64,000 nt of DNA from Halodesulfovibrio aestuarii (GTDB lineage Bacteria; Desulfobacterota; Desulfovibrionia; Desulfovibrionales; Desulfovibrionaceae): the NCBI RefSeq assembly GCF_050571805.1, contig NZ_CP192219.1; one strand, given 5' to 3'. Within the stretch, counting starts at the first letter, position 1, and the number at the start of each line of letters is the position of its first letter. Shown one piece after another: positions 42,841 to 50,725 of the stretch. The translations under genes and the position numbers were made by a program. The notes beneath the pieces are model-generated. The model had not been told where the DNA came from and did not search any database. It was given only the letters and a program-made list of their open reading frames with translations.

Positions 42841-42858
42841 TCGTGCAATCGTTCACAA
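42841..42858. promoter_or_regulatory. Rex-like operator of the Fo operon
   Basis: TCGTGCA-ATCG-TTCACAA has one perfect half site and matches 12 of 14 Rex consensus positions overall. It starts 9 bases past the -10 box, the same place as in the F1 operon. Confidence 0.65.
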
Positions 42859-42867
42859 GTTGTTTTG

Positions 42868-42896
42868 GAGTTATCACGCGTGGTACCCTGCGTCAA
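42868..42896 (-). promoter_or_regulatory. Promoter of the Fo operon
   Basis: On the minus strand TTGACG (42891-42896) and TAACTC (42868-42873) are 17 bases apart, nearly the same as the F1 promoter (TTGACA and TAATTC). The -10 is weak. Confidence 0.5.
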
Positions 42897-43099
42897 CTTA
42901 TGAAGCTGCTTTTTTGTTCTTTTTTTCACACAAAACAAGCTGGTTGAGTGGACAAATAACTGGGTTTTGTGACTAGCTCCAGCAGTACTGGCGTGCGTGC
43001 AAAAGTTTGCAGAAAGAGGGAGGAATGTCCTTTTTCTGATTTGAAGCAAGCTTGTATTTGGTAGGTTACCATAGAGTGTGTCATTAGGGAGAAGGGGAC

Positions 43100-43134
43100 A
43101 AAAAAGAGCGGGACAAACTGTCCCGCTCTTTTTT
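43100..43134 (-). terminator. Terminator after rlmD
   Basis: A 16-bp stem (43100-43115 with 43119-43134) around AAC starts with six A and ends with six T, and so works on both strands. It lies 12 bases past the rlmD stop. Confidence 0.9.
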
Positions 43135-43146
43135 AAGTGGCAATTG

Positions 43147-44547
43147 TTAGTTGGTTAAGTCGAGGCGGATAATGTTTTCAATATGTGCAGTCTGCGGAAA
43201 TAAATCAACAGGTTGGACAGCTGTAACAGTATATAGCGCGCTCAGTGTCGCAATGTCGCGTGCTTGTGTAGCAGGGTCGCAGGAAACATAGATAATGCGC
43301 TGCGGCGTACGCTCCATAATTAAGTCTACAACTTCCTGATTCATACCAGAACGCGGCGGATCAACAAATACTACATCCGGCTTGGAAGATTCGTTTTCCA
43401 GTGCACTGCGTACGTCACCGCTGACGAATCGAACATTTTCGATGTTGTTGATTTTTGCGTTTTCATTTGCAGATGCGATTGCCTGCGGGGTGATTTCCAT
43501 ACCAAAAACTTCGGATGCATTAGGGGCTGCCGAAAGGGCAATACCGCCCACTCCACAGTACAGATCCCAGACTTTTTCAGTGCCGGAAAGTTCTGCAAGG
43601 TCAATGGCTGTACCGTAAAGACGTGCCGTTGCGTCTGTATTTACCTGGAAGAAACCGTCTGCATGGGATGCAAGGGAAAGAGAAGGCATACCGTTTTCGA
43701 AGTTTAGTACTTCGGTGAGGGATTTCTGCCCCAGAACAACATATGTTTTTTCACCATATGCAACCTGTGAGGTGTGCGTGCGAAGTGAGTGTATGAAGGT
43801 TGTTACATTCATACGCTCCTGCAGAAGCTGTCCGAGCTGACGGATGGCGCGGTGTTGCTGGTCTCCGTTAGTCGTATCTTTACAGGTGATTATTTGTACC
43901 ATGCACTGGTTAGTGTGCTTCGTCTCACGAATGACGAGAAAACGCAGGTAGCCACGGCGGGTATTTGGGTCATACGCAGTCAATGCCGGTGTTGAATTTA
44001 CGAATTCACGCACGAGGTCAAGAATTTCCATGGTGTGTTCGGTCTGCAGGTAACATTCCTGCAGGTCTACAACATTGTGAGTTCCGTAGCGGCGCAATCC
44101 GACAGTGATGTCACCTTGCTTGTCACCGAACGCAAATTCCATTTTGTTACGGTAGTAGAAGGTGTCGGGGGACGGGATCGGGTCGTTAATCTCGAGATCT
44201 TGTGCGCCAGCAATGCGGCTCAGGCTGTCGGATACGAAACGTTTTTTCCATTCAAGCTGTTTGCTATATTCCATATTCTGCCACAGGCAGCCGCCGCATG
44301 TGCCGAAATGGCCGCAGCGTGGAGTGATTTGATCAGGAGCGTCACTGATAACTTTGGAGAGGACAGCTTCTGCAAATCGTTTTTTCTTTTTAGTGATTTT
44401 TACTTCAACAGTTTGGCCGGGGAGCCCCCTGTCCATGAAAATTACCATGCCGTCTAAACGTGTAAGTGCTTTCCCGCCAGTTGCGAGTGCGTCGATGGTC
44501 ACGGTAAGAGTGTCGCCCTTAGCGAACTGTGAATCTTTGGTTGTCAT
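43147..44547 (-). CDS. rlmD: 23S rRNA uracil-5-methyltransferase RlmD-like
   Basis: A 466-residue RNA m5U methyltransferase. The N-terminal TRAM domain (about 8-68) binds RNA. CGHFGTCGGC near residue 78 and the cysteine in LQECYLQ make the [4Fe-4S] site of the RlmD/RumA group. VWDLYCGVGGIAL is the SAM loop, DPPRSGMNQEVVD follows, and the catalytic cysteine is in YVSCDPATQARD. The family also includes RlmC and TrmA-like enzymes, so the exact uracil is an inference. Confidence 0.9.
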   Translation of the reverse strand: MTTKDSQFAKGDTLTVTIDALATGGKALTRLDGMVIFMDRGLPGQTVEVKITKKKKRFAEAVLSKVISDAPDQITPRCGHFGTCGGCLWQNMEYSKQLEWKKRFVSDSLSRIAGAQDLEINDPIPSPDTFYYRNKMEFAFGDKQGDITVGLRRYGTHNVVDLQECYLQTEHTMEILDLVREFVNSTPALTAYDPNTRRGYLRFLVIRETKHTNQCMVQIITCKDTTNGDQQHRAIRQLGQLLQERMNVTTFIHSLRTHTSQVAYGEKTYVVLGQKSLTEVLNFENGMPSLSLASHADGFFQVNTDATARLYGTAIDLAELSGTEKVWDLYCGVGGIALSAAPNASEVFGMEITPQAIASANENAKINNIENVRFVSGDVRSALENESSKPDVVFVDPPRSGMNQEVVDLIMERTPQRIIYVSCDPATQARDIATLSALYTVTAVQPVDLFPQTAHIENIIRLDLTN

Positions 44548-44730
44548 ATGAAATCCGGTTAAGATGAAAGTAGAAGAAATGATTATAAAAAGTAATATGC
44601 CTTGTGTTACAAGGAATAACAGAAAAAAGTTTTACTGATTTTGCAAAACTGATCTTGACATTTTTACTAAATAGCGCAACTAATTTTTTTGCGTTGCAGG
44701 GGTTATAGGAAAGAGTAAAGGAGTGGAGCT

Positions 44731-44871
44731 ATGTTAGGTGAGCTTTTTGAAGGCATGATGCACTCAACCCCACAGGGCTTTGTGGGTGTTGGTCTTATAT
44801 TTATTTACTTTGTGGTTATTTGTTCCACTGCGGTTTACCGCATTAAAAAAGGTGAACATCTCGACCATTAG
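44731..44871 (+). CDS. Small single-pass membrane protein, 46 residues
   Basis: The frame has AAAGGAG eight bases before ATG 44731 and ends at TAG 44869-44871. It reads MLGELFEGMMHS, then a membrane helix (GFVGVGLIFIYFVVICSTAV) and a basic tail YRIKKGEHLDH, the positive-inside pattern expected of a single-pass protein. A TTGACA at 44655-44660 lies upstream, and a strong hairpin-terminator follows at 44931. No family is recognised; size suggests a subunit or regulator of a larger membrane complex. Confidence 0.7.
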   Translation: MLGELFEGMMHSTPQGFVGVGLIFIYFVVICSTAVYRIKKGEHLDH

Positions 44872-44930
44872 AACCTTGGTTACTGGTTTCTCCCGTTTTT
44901 CGGGGAAAACCCAAAATGGTATGTCTACAA

Positions 44931-44985
44931 AGAAAAAGATCGTTACGTATTGGCAATTGCGTAACGGTCTTTTTCTTTTTTTTAA
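44931..44985. terminator. Terminator between the small gene and rfbA
   Basis: AGAAAAAGATCGTTACG (44931-44947) pairs with CGTAACGGTCTTTTTCT around 12 bases, with an added T run. It serves the rightward 46-residue gene and the leftward rfbA. Confidence 0.85.
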
Positions 44986-44996
44986 TCTTTTAAAAG

Positions 44997-45863
44997 CTAT
45001 GCACCCACGAGTCGCATCAAGTATTGACCATAGTCATTTTTGAGCATTGGCTGAGCTAATTCACGTAACTGCTCTTTATTTATATACCCTTTATTAAAAG
45101 CAACTTCTTCAATGCAGGCAATTTTCAATCCTTGTCTGTTCTGCACTGTTTGTACAAAGGAAGATGCCTGCTGCATGGAATCAAATGTTCCAGTGTCCAG
45201 CCATGCCATGCCTCGACCAAGTACTTCTACTTTAAGAGTCCCTTCCTGCAGATACATGTCTACAATATCAGTAATCTCAAGTTCACCACGAGGTGACGGT
45301 TTGATTTGCTTGGCAAATTCTACCGCACGGTTGTCAAAGAAATACAGCCCCGTGACCGCGTAAGAGGAACGAGGTTCCTCCGGTTTTTCTTCTACGCTCA
45401 ATGCGTTGAAATCTGCGTCAAATTCCACAACGCCATAGCGCTGCGGGTCTTGCACATGGTAACCGAAAACAACTCCACCGTGTGTCGTCGTGGCGCAACG
45501 TTCCAGCATTTCTGTCAAGCCGTCGCTGTAGAACAGGTTGTCGCCGAGGATAAGACTGACGGAAGAGGTTTCGATGAATTCTTCGGCAAGAATAAATGCT
45601 TGCGCCAGACCTTCCGGTTTGGGCTGTTCAATGTATTCTAGTTGTAATCCGAGCTGGGAGCCGTCTCCAAACATTCCTTTAAATCGGGGAAGATCTTCCG
45701 GAGTAGATATAATGCAGATTTCGCGAATGCCTGCAAGCATAAGAGTTGACAGTGGGTAGTATATCATCGGCTTGTCGTATACTGGTAACAGCTGCTTACA
45801 TACTCCGCGAGTAATCGGGTACAGTCGTGTGCCGGAGCCTCCAGCGAGGATAATGCCTTTCAT
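44997..45863 (-). CDS. rfbA: Glucose-1-phosphate thymidylyltransferase
   Basis: A 288-residue enzyme making dTDP-glucose, the first step to dTDP-rhamnose for surface polysaccharide. The nucleotide loop is ILAGGSGTRLYPIT (residues 5-18). QLLPVYDKPMIYYPL and LILGDNLFYSDGL are family motifs, and RGMAWLDTGTFDSM lies near residue 220. The rfbB, rfbC and rfbD genes are not in the window. A GTC-rich region upstream shows no clear promoter. Confidence 0.95.
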   Translation of the reverse strand: MKGIILAGGSGTRLYPITRGVCKQLLPVYDKPMIYYPLSTLMLAGIREICIISTPEDLPRFKGMFGDGSQLGLQLEYIEQPKPEGLAQAFILAEEFIETSSVSLILGDNLFYSDGLTEMLERCATTTHGGVVFGYHVQDPQRYGVVEFDADFNALSVEEKPEEPRSSYAVTGLYFFDNRAVEFAKQIKPSPRGELEITDIVDMYLQEGTLKVEVLGRGMAWLDTGTFDSMQQASSFVQTVQNRQGLKIACIEEVAFNKGYINKEQLRELAQPMLKNDYGQYLMRLVGA

Positions 45864-46284
45864 AAGATTCAGTCCTTGTTCGTCAATATGTTCTACGTAG
45901 TATTTTTACGTGCTACCTCTCTCATTCGCAACAGCTTTTATTGCTATATCAGCACCTACATATAATGTCTTAATTTGATTGGTAAAGTTTTTGGACATAA
46001 CTGCCGAACCATGGTTACGAGGTTTGCAAAGTAGATTATGAAGGTATGTTTGCATAGTGAAGTTAGGCTGTTGTGGTTTCTGATAGAATCAATGGAACAA
46101 AAGTGCATAAAATGAAAAAAGTTGCTTTATATGCAAACAAAAAAGAGCGTTGAACAGTGCACGATGTTAAGAGTACGTGATTTGTTTGGTGTGTGGCTTT
46201 TGTTTGTAGTAAAGAGCGCTGCTAGTATGCAGTGTTTTTTTATTGAAGATGCTGATTGGGAAGAATGTAATGCGCTGTGGGTAA
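45864..46284. other. Intergenic stretch, no supported gene
   Basis: Only short open frames without ribosome binding sites are seen; one 68-residue frame (46122-46328) would run through the terminator hairpin that follows, so I do not accept it. Confidence 0.4.
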
Positions 46285-46415
46285 AAAAAAGAGCCCGCTT
46301 TCTGCCACGAAAGCGGGCTAAATGTTAGACAAGTACTTAGTGTGCGGTTATCCGGAAAGTGGAGAAGAACCGGATATGCCAAGTAAAAAAAATCGTTATC
46401 GTATCTCATCTTATA
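46285..46415 (-). ncRNA. Candidate small RNA, minus strand
   Basis: Reading leftwards, TATAAG (near 46415) could be a -10 box. TATCCGG pairs with CCGGATA (46370-46376 with 46349-46355), leaving a 14-base pyrimidine-rich loop TTCTTCTCCACTTT, and an 11-bp hairpin AGCCCGCTTTC/GAAAGCGGGCT with eight T ends it. This is the layout of a short trans-acting RNA. The loop could pair with GGAGAAG-like ribosome binding sites. No protein frame is convincing here. Confidence 0.4.
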
Positions 46416-46450
46416 CTATGGCCACTAATTGCACAGGTCTTACAAATTCT

Positions 46451-46552
46451 TATTATTGAGGGGGAGGGATAGATCGCTAAGTGGAGTTAGCTGACTGCCC
46501 TTTGAGCTGGCATCTGTCTATATGGAACAAACAGTGCTGCACCTCAATAATA
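46451..46552. repeat. 102-base element with 11-bp perfect inverted ends
   Basis: TATTATTGAGG (46451-46461) and CCTCAATAATA (46542-46552) are perfect inverted copies enclosing 80 bases. The inside carries smaller pairings such as ATAGA with TCTAT. It could be a closed structured RNA or a very short mobile-element remnant. I saw no direct repeat at the ends and no transposase. Confidence 0.35.
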
Positions 46553-47083
46553 TGAGTGTTAGATACGGCTATTTTTTTCAAGATGCAAGCGGTAAAAAAG
46601 ATATAGTTACATGCAATTTGCGGTTTGATTGATTATTTATGCGAATAAATTGTATTTATTTGTTTTGAAAAATGAAACTGTGTTACGAATTGTTTCACGT
46701 CATGGAAGCGTTTTTTGCCGTGTGGCAGTGGTGCACAGCAGCGAAGACAGGTGTCGATGCTATTTGGGAGAGTGCTCAATGCGTAGAGTGAGCGCATAAG
46801 CTCATATGTGTGTTGGGACGTTGTGTTTGAACGTGTTGTTGGTACTTTTGTGGCCTTGAGGTGGCAATAAAGGAGAGTGCAATAGCATCGTTAGTAACTA
46901 TGCTTGTTATGCTGTGGTGGGGGGGGGAAGGCTTGTGTTTTGATAACTGGAGATACAACGTAAGAAAACTTCATTGGCTTGAAATATTATCAAGGCTGCA
47001 TATAACGAGGCTTGAATGTTGCAATTGCCTGGTGATGCAGGAGTAATATACAGTAAGGATAGGTTGTTGGTTGAAATGCCAAG
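46553..47083. other. Intergenic stretch, no supported gene
   Basis: A 29-codon frame near 46700 and a few frames of about 60 codons lack ribosome binding sites. A run of nine or ten G near 46919 is the only notable feature. Confidence 0.35.
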
Positions 47084-47215
47084 AAAAAGCCCTGAATTTC
47101 AGGGCTTTTAAATATCGGGATAAGGTAAAACCTTAATGATTGCAGGGTCCGGAGAGAAAAGCCTTGGGGGAGGGCCTTGGTGCGGTACTTCTCTCCGGAC
47201 ACGAGATGAGACACA
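47084..47215 (-). ncRNA. Candidate small RNA with C-rich loop, minus strand
   Basis: Leftward, a 12-bp perfect stem GTCCGGAGAGAA/TTCTCTCCGGAC (47189-47200 with 47147-47158) carries an inner stem and exposes a CTCCCCCAA loop, which is complementary to purine-rich ribosome binding sites. AAGGTTTTACCTT forms a small hairpin, and AAAAGCCCTGA/TCAGGGCTTTT with five T (47084-47109) is a terminator. No open frame in this stretch avoids the terminator. I did not find a clear promoter. Confidence 0.5.
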
Positions 47216-47463
47216 CTCAGTTAGTGACTACTAGAAGCGTATGGTCCTGTCAGTTATAAATTTTCTTATCTGCAATGATATGTTCGCGGCATAAATAAGC
47301 AGAGCAATAAGGCAGTAGCTTTCCCGCCCCATATAACGGGGAGTATTTCTCTTTTTTGTTGGTTCAACTGGCTAAAAAGTGTAAATAGATACTTGTCAAT
47401 CGCAAATCCACATGATAGGGCATTGCTTCCCTTTTGACATTGCTCTTAAAAAAGCAAACCAGG
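47216..47463. other. Intergenic stretch before rplU
   Basis: AT-rich sequence without a gene; it leads into the rplU promoter. Confidence 0.4.
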
Positions 47464-47494
47464 TTGACACCCTTTCCTTGGAAAGAGGTATAGT
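47464..47494 (+). promoter_or_regulatory. Promoter of rplU-rpmA with a palindrome
   Basis: TTGACA (47464-47469) and TATAGT (47489-47494) lie 19 bases apart. Between them is the perfect palindrome CTTTCC-TT-GGAAAG (47472-47485), which may be an operator or chance. The rplU start is 30 bases on. Confidence 0.6.
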
Positions 47495-47524
47495 CTACCT
47501 TTCTTTCTTTGGAGGATAAATATT

Positions 47525-47833
47525 ATGTACGCAATCGTCGAAACTGGCGGTAAGCAGTTCCGTGTTGAAGAAGGCGGAAAAATTTTTGTTGAGAAGCTCG
47601 AAGCAGAAGCTGGCAGCGAAATCATTCTCGATAAAGTTCTTTTGGTTGGTGGTGATGAGCTTTCCGTAGGCGCTCCTTACGTTGAAGGCGCTAAAGTTAC
47701 CGCTGAAGTGCTCGAGCATGGCCGCGGCAAGAAGGTTATTATCTTCAAAAAACGTCGTCGTCATGACTCCCGTAAAAAGCAGGGTCACCGTCAGGCATAC
47801 ACTGCTCTTAAAATCAAAGGCATTGAAGCCTAG
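47525..47833 (+). CDS. rplU: Ribosomal protein L21
   Basis: A 102-residue large-subunit protein binding 23S rRNA. MYAIVETGGKQFRVEEG and VIIFKKRRRHDSRKKQGHRQ are the family ends. GGAGG lies 8 bases before the ATG. It begins the rplU-rpmA group, the standard pair that precedes obgE in many bacteria. Confidence 0.97.
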   Translation: MYAIVETGGKQFRVEEGGKIFVEKLEAEAGSEIILDKVLLVGGDELSVGAPYVEGAKVTAEVLEHGRGKKVIIFKKRRRHDSRKKQGHRQAYTALKIKGIEA

Positions 47834-47858
47834 TTCATTTTTGAAAGGAGTGTAAATC

Positions 47859-48131
47859 ATGGCACATAAGAAAGCTGGTGGTAGTTCCAGAAACGGCCGC
47901 GACTCGAACGGCCAACGACGTGGCGTTAAATGCTACGGTGGTCAGAGTGTTCTTGCTGGTAACATCCTTGTTCGTCAGCTCGGCACCAAAGTTTTCCCTG
48001 GTGAAAACGTAGGCATGGGTAGAGACTTTACCCTGTTCGCAAAGGTTGACGGCGTAGTTAAGTACGAAAAGTACATGCGCAAAAAAGCTGTGAAAACTCG
48101 TGTATGCATTGTTCCATTTGCTGCTGAGTAA
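47859..48131 (+). CDS. rpmA: Ribosomal protein L27
   Basis: The 90-residue L27 sits near the peptidyl transfer centre. MAHKKAGGSSRNGRDSNGQR is typical, without the N-terminal extension that Firmicutes cleave. VKCYGGQSVLAGNILVRQLG and GMGRDFTLFAKVDG follow. GAAAGGAG precedes the ATG, 25 bases after rplU. Confidence 0.97.
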   Translation: MAHKKAGGSSRNGRDSNGQRRGVKCYGGQSVLAGNILVRQLGTKVFPGENVGMGRDFTLFAKVDGVVKYEKYMRKKAVKTRVCIVPFAAE

Positions 48132-48153
48132 TCCACTTTTATAGTGACCTGAC

Positions 48154-48188
48154 AGGCGGAAGTCGCAATGCGCTTCCGCCTTTTTTTT
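48154..48188 (+). terminator. Terminator after rpmA
   Basis: AGGCGGAAG-T-CGC/GCG-CTTCCGCCT around AAT is followed by eight T. It separates rpmA from obgE, which then needs its own promoter or read-through. Confidence 0.9.
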
Positions 48189-48315
48189 GTGTATAGAGCG
48201 GGTTTTACTGCGGGCAATGTCTCCGTACCCCGTTATACAATATCTCACCCTGTACGCACGCGGGCACATGCGATATAATTTCGCAAAAATCTAACCATAA
48301 GCAAGGCAACTAATT

Positions 48316-49434
48316 ATGCGTTTTGTCGATGAAGCAATCATCAATATTCGTGCCGGCAAGGGCGGCAACGGCTGCGTATCTTTTCGCAGAGAAAAATTTA
48401 TCCCTAAAGGTGGTCCGGACGGCGGCGACGGCGGTGATGGCGGCAGCGTGTATGTACGCGGTTCCTCCAAATTGCTTTCCCTCTACGACTTCCGTTTAAA
48501 GCGTAACTATGCGGCAGAAGGCGGCCATTCCGGTGGCGGTAGCCAGATGTTCGGCCGTAAAGGTAAGGATCTGATTCTTGACCTGCCTGTTGGTACGCTT
48601 CTCTATGCTATTCGTGCAGATGGCGTTGAAGAACTTGTGGCTGACCTTTCCGAACCGGATGAAGAAATTCTTCTTTGTCGCGGCGGGCGTGGCGGTCATG
48701 GTAATGAATTTTTTAAATCAGCAACAATGCGCACTCCCCGCTTTGCCCAGCCCGGTGAAGAAGGTGAATCGATCAAGGTTCGTCTTGAGCTTAAAATACT
48801 TGCTGATGCCGGCCTTCTCGGCCTTCCAAATGCTGGCAAATCTACTTTTATTTCTAAAGTATCCGCTGCTCGTCCAAAGATTGCAAATTATGCATTTACG
48901 ACCCTTACACCAAATCTTGGTGTAATGATTAACGAGTATGATACTGACCAGCGTATGGTTATTGCGGATATTCCGGGTCTGATTGAAGGCGCACACGAAG
49001 GTCAGGGGCTTGGACACCGCTTTTTGAAGCACGTAGAACGTACCCGTTTCCTCGTCCATATTCTAAGCATTGAAGACGTTGACTTGGAAGATCCTTGGTC
49101 CGGTTTCGACCTTATTAACGAAGAGCTTGTTAAGTTTGATACTGTGCTCGGTGATCGTTTGCAGATTCAGGTCATAAACAAAATTGACCTTGCTGATGCA
49201 GAGCTTGTAGAGCATCTTAAGGAAAAAGCTGCTGAAGATGGTCGTACCATCTACTTCATGTCTGCGCTTGACGGTGTTGGTGTAGAAGAAGTGGTAGAAG
49301 AGATGTGGAGACTTCGTGATACTCTCGACATGAGCGCGCCAGTTAACACTGCACGTACATGGGAACCTGAGGACGAAGACGAGGATGACGATGACTTCTC
49401 CGATGTAGAAGTTGTATGGGTGACTGAAGAATAA
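48316..49434 (+). CDS. obgE: GTPase ObgE
   Basis: A 372-residue GTPase tied to 50S assembly and stress. The Gly-rich Obg fold (FRREKFIPKGGPDGGDGGD, residues 26-44) covers the first 158 residues. The G domain holds GLPNAGKST (G1), DIPGLIEGAHEG (G3) and NKID (G4). The C-terminal tail is strongly acidic (EDEDEDDDDF), as in several Obg proteins, and lacks a separate OCT domain. It lies 14 bases before proB. Confidence 0.96.
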   Translation: MRFVDEAIINIRAGKGGNGCVSFRREKFIPKGGPDGGDGGDGGSVYVRGSSKLLSLYDFRLKRNYAAEGGHSGGGSQMFGRKGKDLILDLPVGTLLYAIRADGVEELVADLSEPDEEILLCRGGRGGHGNEFFKSATMRTPRFAQPGEEGESIKVRLELKILADAGLLGLPNAGKSTFISKVSAARPKIANYAFTTLTPNLGVMINEYDTDQRMVIADIPGLIEGAHEGQGLGHRFLKHVERTRFLVHILSIEDVDLEDPWSGFDLINEELVKFDTVLGDRLQIQVINKIDLADAELVEHLKEKAAEDGRTIYFMSALDGVGVEEVVEEMWRLRDTLDMSAPVNTARTWEPEDEDEDDDDFSDVEVVWVTEE

Positions 49435-49448
49435 ATCGCAGGTGAATC

Positions 49449-50591
49449 ATGGATTGGGAACAAGAGCGCGAGCAGGTTCTGAACCAGGCTAAATGTGTTG
49501 TTGTTAAAGTGGGTAGCGCTGTCCTTACTTCCGGTTTGGGGGTTGACCTTACCGTTATTAAAAACCTTACACATCAGCTGGCGCAGTTGCATGACCGTGG
49601 GACACAGGTTGTGCTGGTTTCTTCCGGTGCGGTCGCCGCAGGCAGAACTGTTCTGAAAACATGTTGTGAGATTAAAGGCGTTCCAGACAAGCAGGCTGCC
49701 GCAGCTGTTGGTCAAGGGAGACTCATGCATTTTTATAATGAAGAGTTTACCGCCAACGGCAAGTTGTCTGCACAAGTTCTGCTTACCCGTGATGATTTGA
49801 AAGACCGTAATCGTCTGCTTAACGCGCGTAACACCTTTGCGTCCTTGCTTGCGTGGCGAGCTATTCCTATAGTGAACGCTAACGATACGGTAGCGACTGC
49901 TGAATTGGCGTTTACGGATAATGATAATCTTGCCTCTTTGCTTCTTAACGTTGTGAATGCGGATTTGTACATAAATCTCACTTCTGCAAAAGGTGTGTAT
50001 ACTTCCAACCCTGATGGTGATTCTAACGCTAAGCCAATTGAAGTTATTGAAGACATTCAGTCTCTTGATCTTGAGGCTATGTGTGGCGGTAAGACTACAG
50101 TAGGTACAGGTGGTATGCTCTCCAAGCTCACTGCTGCTGGTCGTGCCGCCCAGCTTGGTGTTCCGACACTTATTATATCCGGTTTGCAGAAAGACGCCAT
50201 TGTTCGAGCCTTTTCCGGTGAAAAAATGGGCACATGGGTTTGTCCGGATAGCAAAAAAGTTTCCAGCCGCAAATACTGGCTTGCCTATCATTCTGATCCG
50301 GAAGGATCAGTCATTGTCGATGCCGGTGCGGAAAAAGCACTTGTTGAACGTGGCAAAAGTTTGCTTCCGGCAGGGATTATCCGTGTTGATGGCGTATTTG
50401 GTCAGGGTGCCCTTGTTCGTGTTGTTTCAGAAGATGATGTTGTCATTGGTATGGGGCTTACAAACTATGCATCCGGTGATCTAAAAAAAGTTTTGCGTAA
50501 GCATAGCGATGAACTGGAAGCCATTATGGGTGCCAGTTGCTACACAGAAGCGATTCACCGTGACAATTTGCTCATGGACGCCGTTGTTTAA
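49449..50591 (+). CDS. proB: Glutamate 5-kinase
   Basis: A 380-residue enzyme for the first step of proline synthesis. CVVVKVGSAVLTS and VVLVSSGAVAAGR bind nucleotide and glutamate; VNANDTVATAELAFTDND lies near 140. A C-terminal PUA domain (about 285-370) follows the kinase domain (GIIRVDGVFGQGALVRVV). AGGTGA lies before the ATG. It is co-transcribed with obgE and followed by a terminator. Confidence 0.96.
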   Translation: MDWEQEREQVLNQAKCVVVKVGSAVLTSGLGVDLTVIKNLTHQLAQLHDRGTQVVLVSSGAVAAGRTVLKTCCEIKGVPDKQAAAAVGQGRLMHFYNEEFTANGKLSAQVLLTRDDLKDRNRLLNARNTFASLLAWRAIPIVNANDTVATAELAFTDNDNLASLLLNVVNADLYINLTSAKGVYTSNPDGDSNAKPIEVIEDIQSLDLEAMCGGKTTVGTGGMLSKLTAAGRAAQLGVPTLIISGLQKDAIVRAFSGEKMGTWVCPDSKKVSSRKYWLAYHSDPEGSVIVDAGAEKALVERGKSLLPAGIIRVDGVFGQGALVRVVSEDDVVIGMGLTNYASGDLKKVLRKHSDELEAIMGASCYTEAIHRDNLLMDAVV

Positions 50592-50600
50592 AAGAAAGTT

Positions 50601-50633
50601 AAGCCCTGCCGCAAACGTAGCAGGGCTTTTTTA
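50601..50633 (+). terminator. Terminator after proB
   Basis: AAGCCCTGC pairs with GCAGGGCTT around ten bases, then TTTTA. It stands before thiD; no thiamine riboswitch features were seen between them. Confidence 0.85.
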
Positions 50634-50725
50634 TAATGCTTTTCAGCGTGATTATGCAGGGCGTCTTCCTTGCGAGTATCCTGTCCTTGGGTAACGCTGT
50701 AGGCAACCTTTCAGGAGATCATAGA

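Noticed and set aside
46990..47214. 74-codon minus-strand frame
   Set aside because: It passes through both the long hairpin and the terminator, so the RNA reading is preferred.
49251..50291. 346-codon minus-strand frame opposite proB
   Set aside because: Shadow of proB and the end of obgE; no recognisable domain.
50634..50725. Thiamine riboswitch before thiD
   Set aside because: The gap is only about 90 bases and lacks the conserved CTGAGA element.
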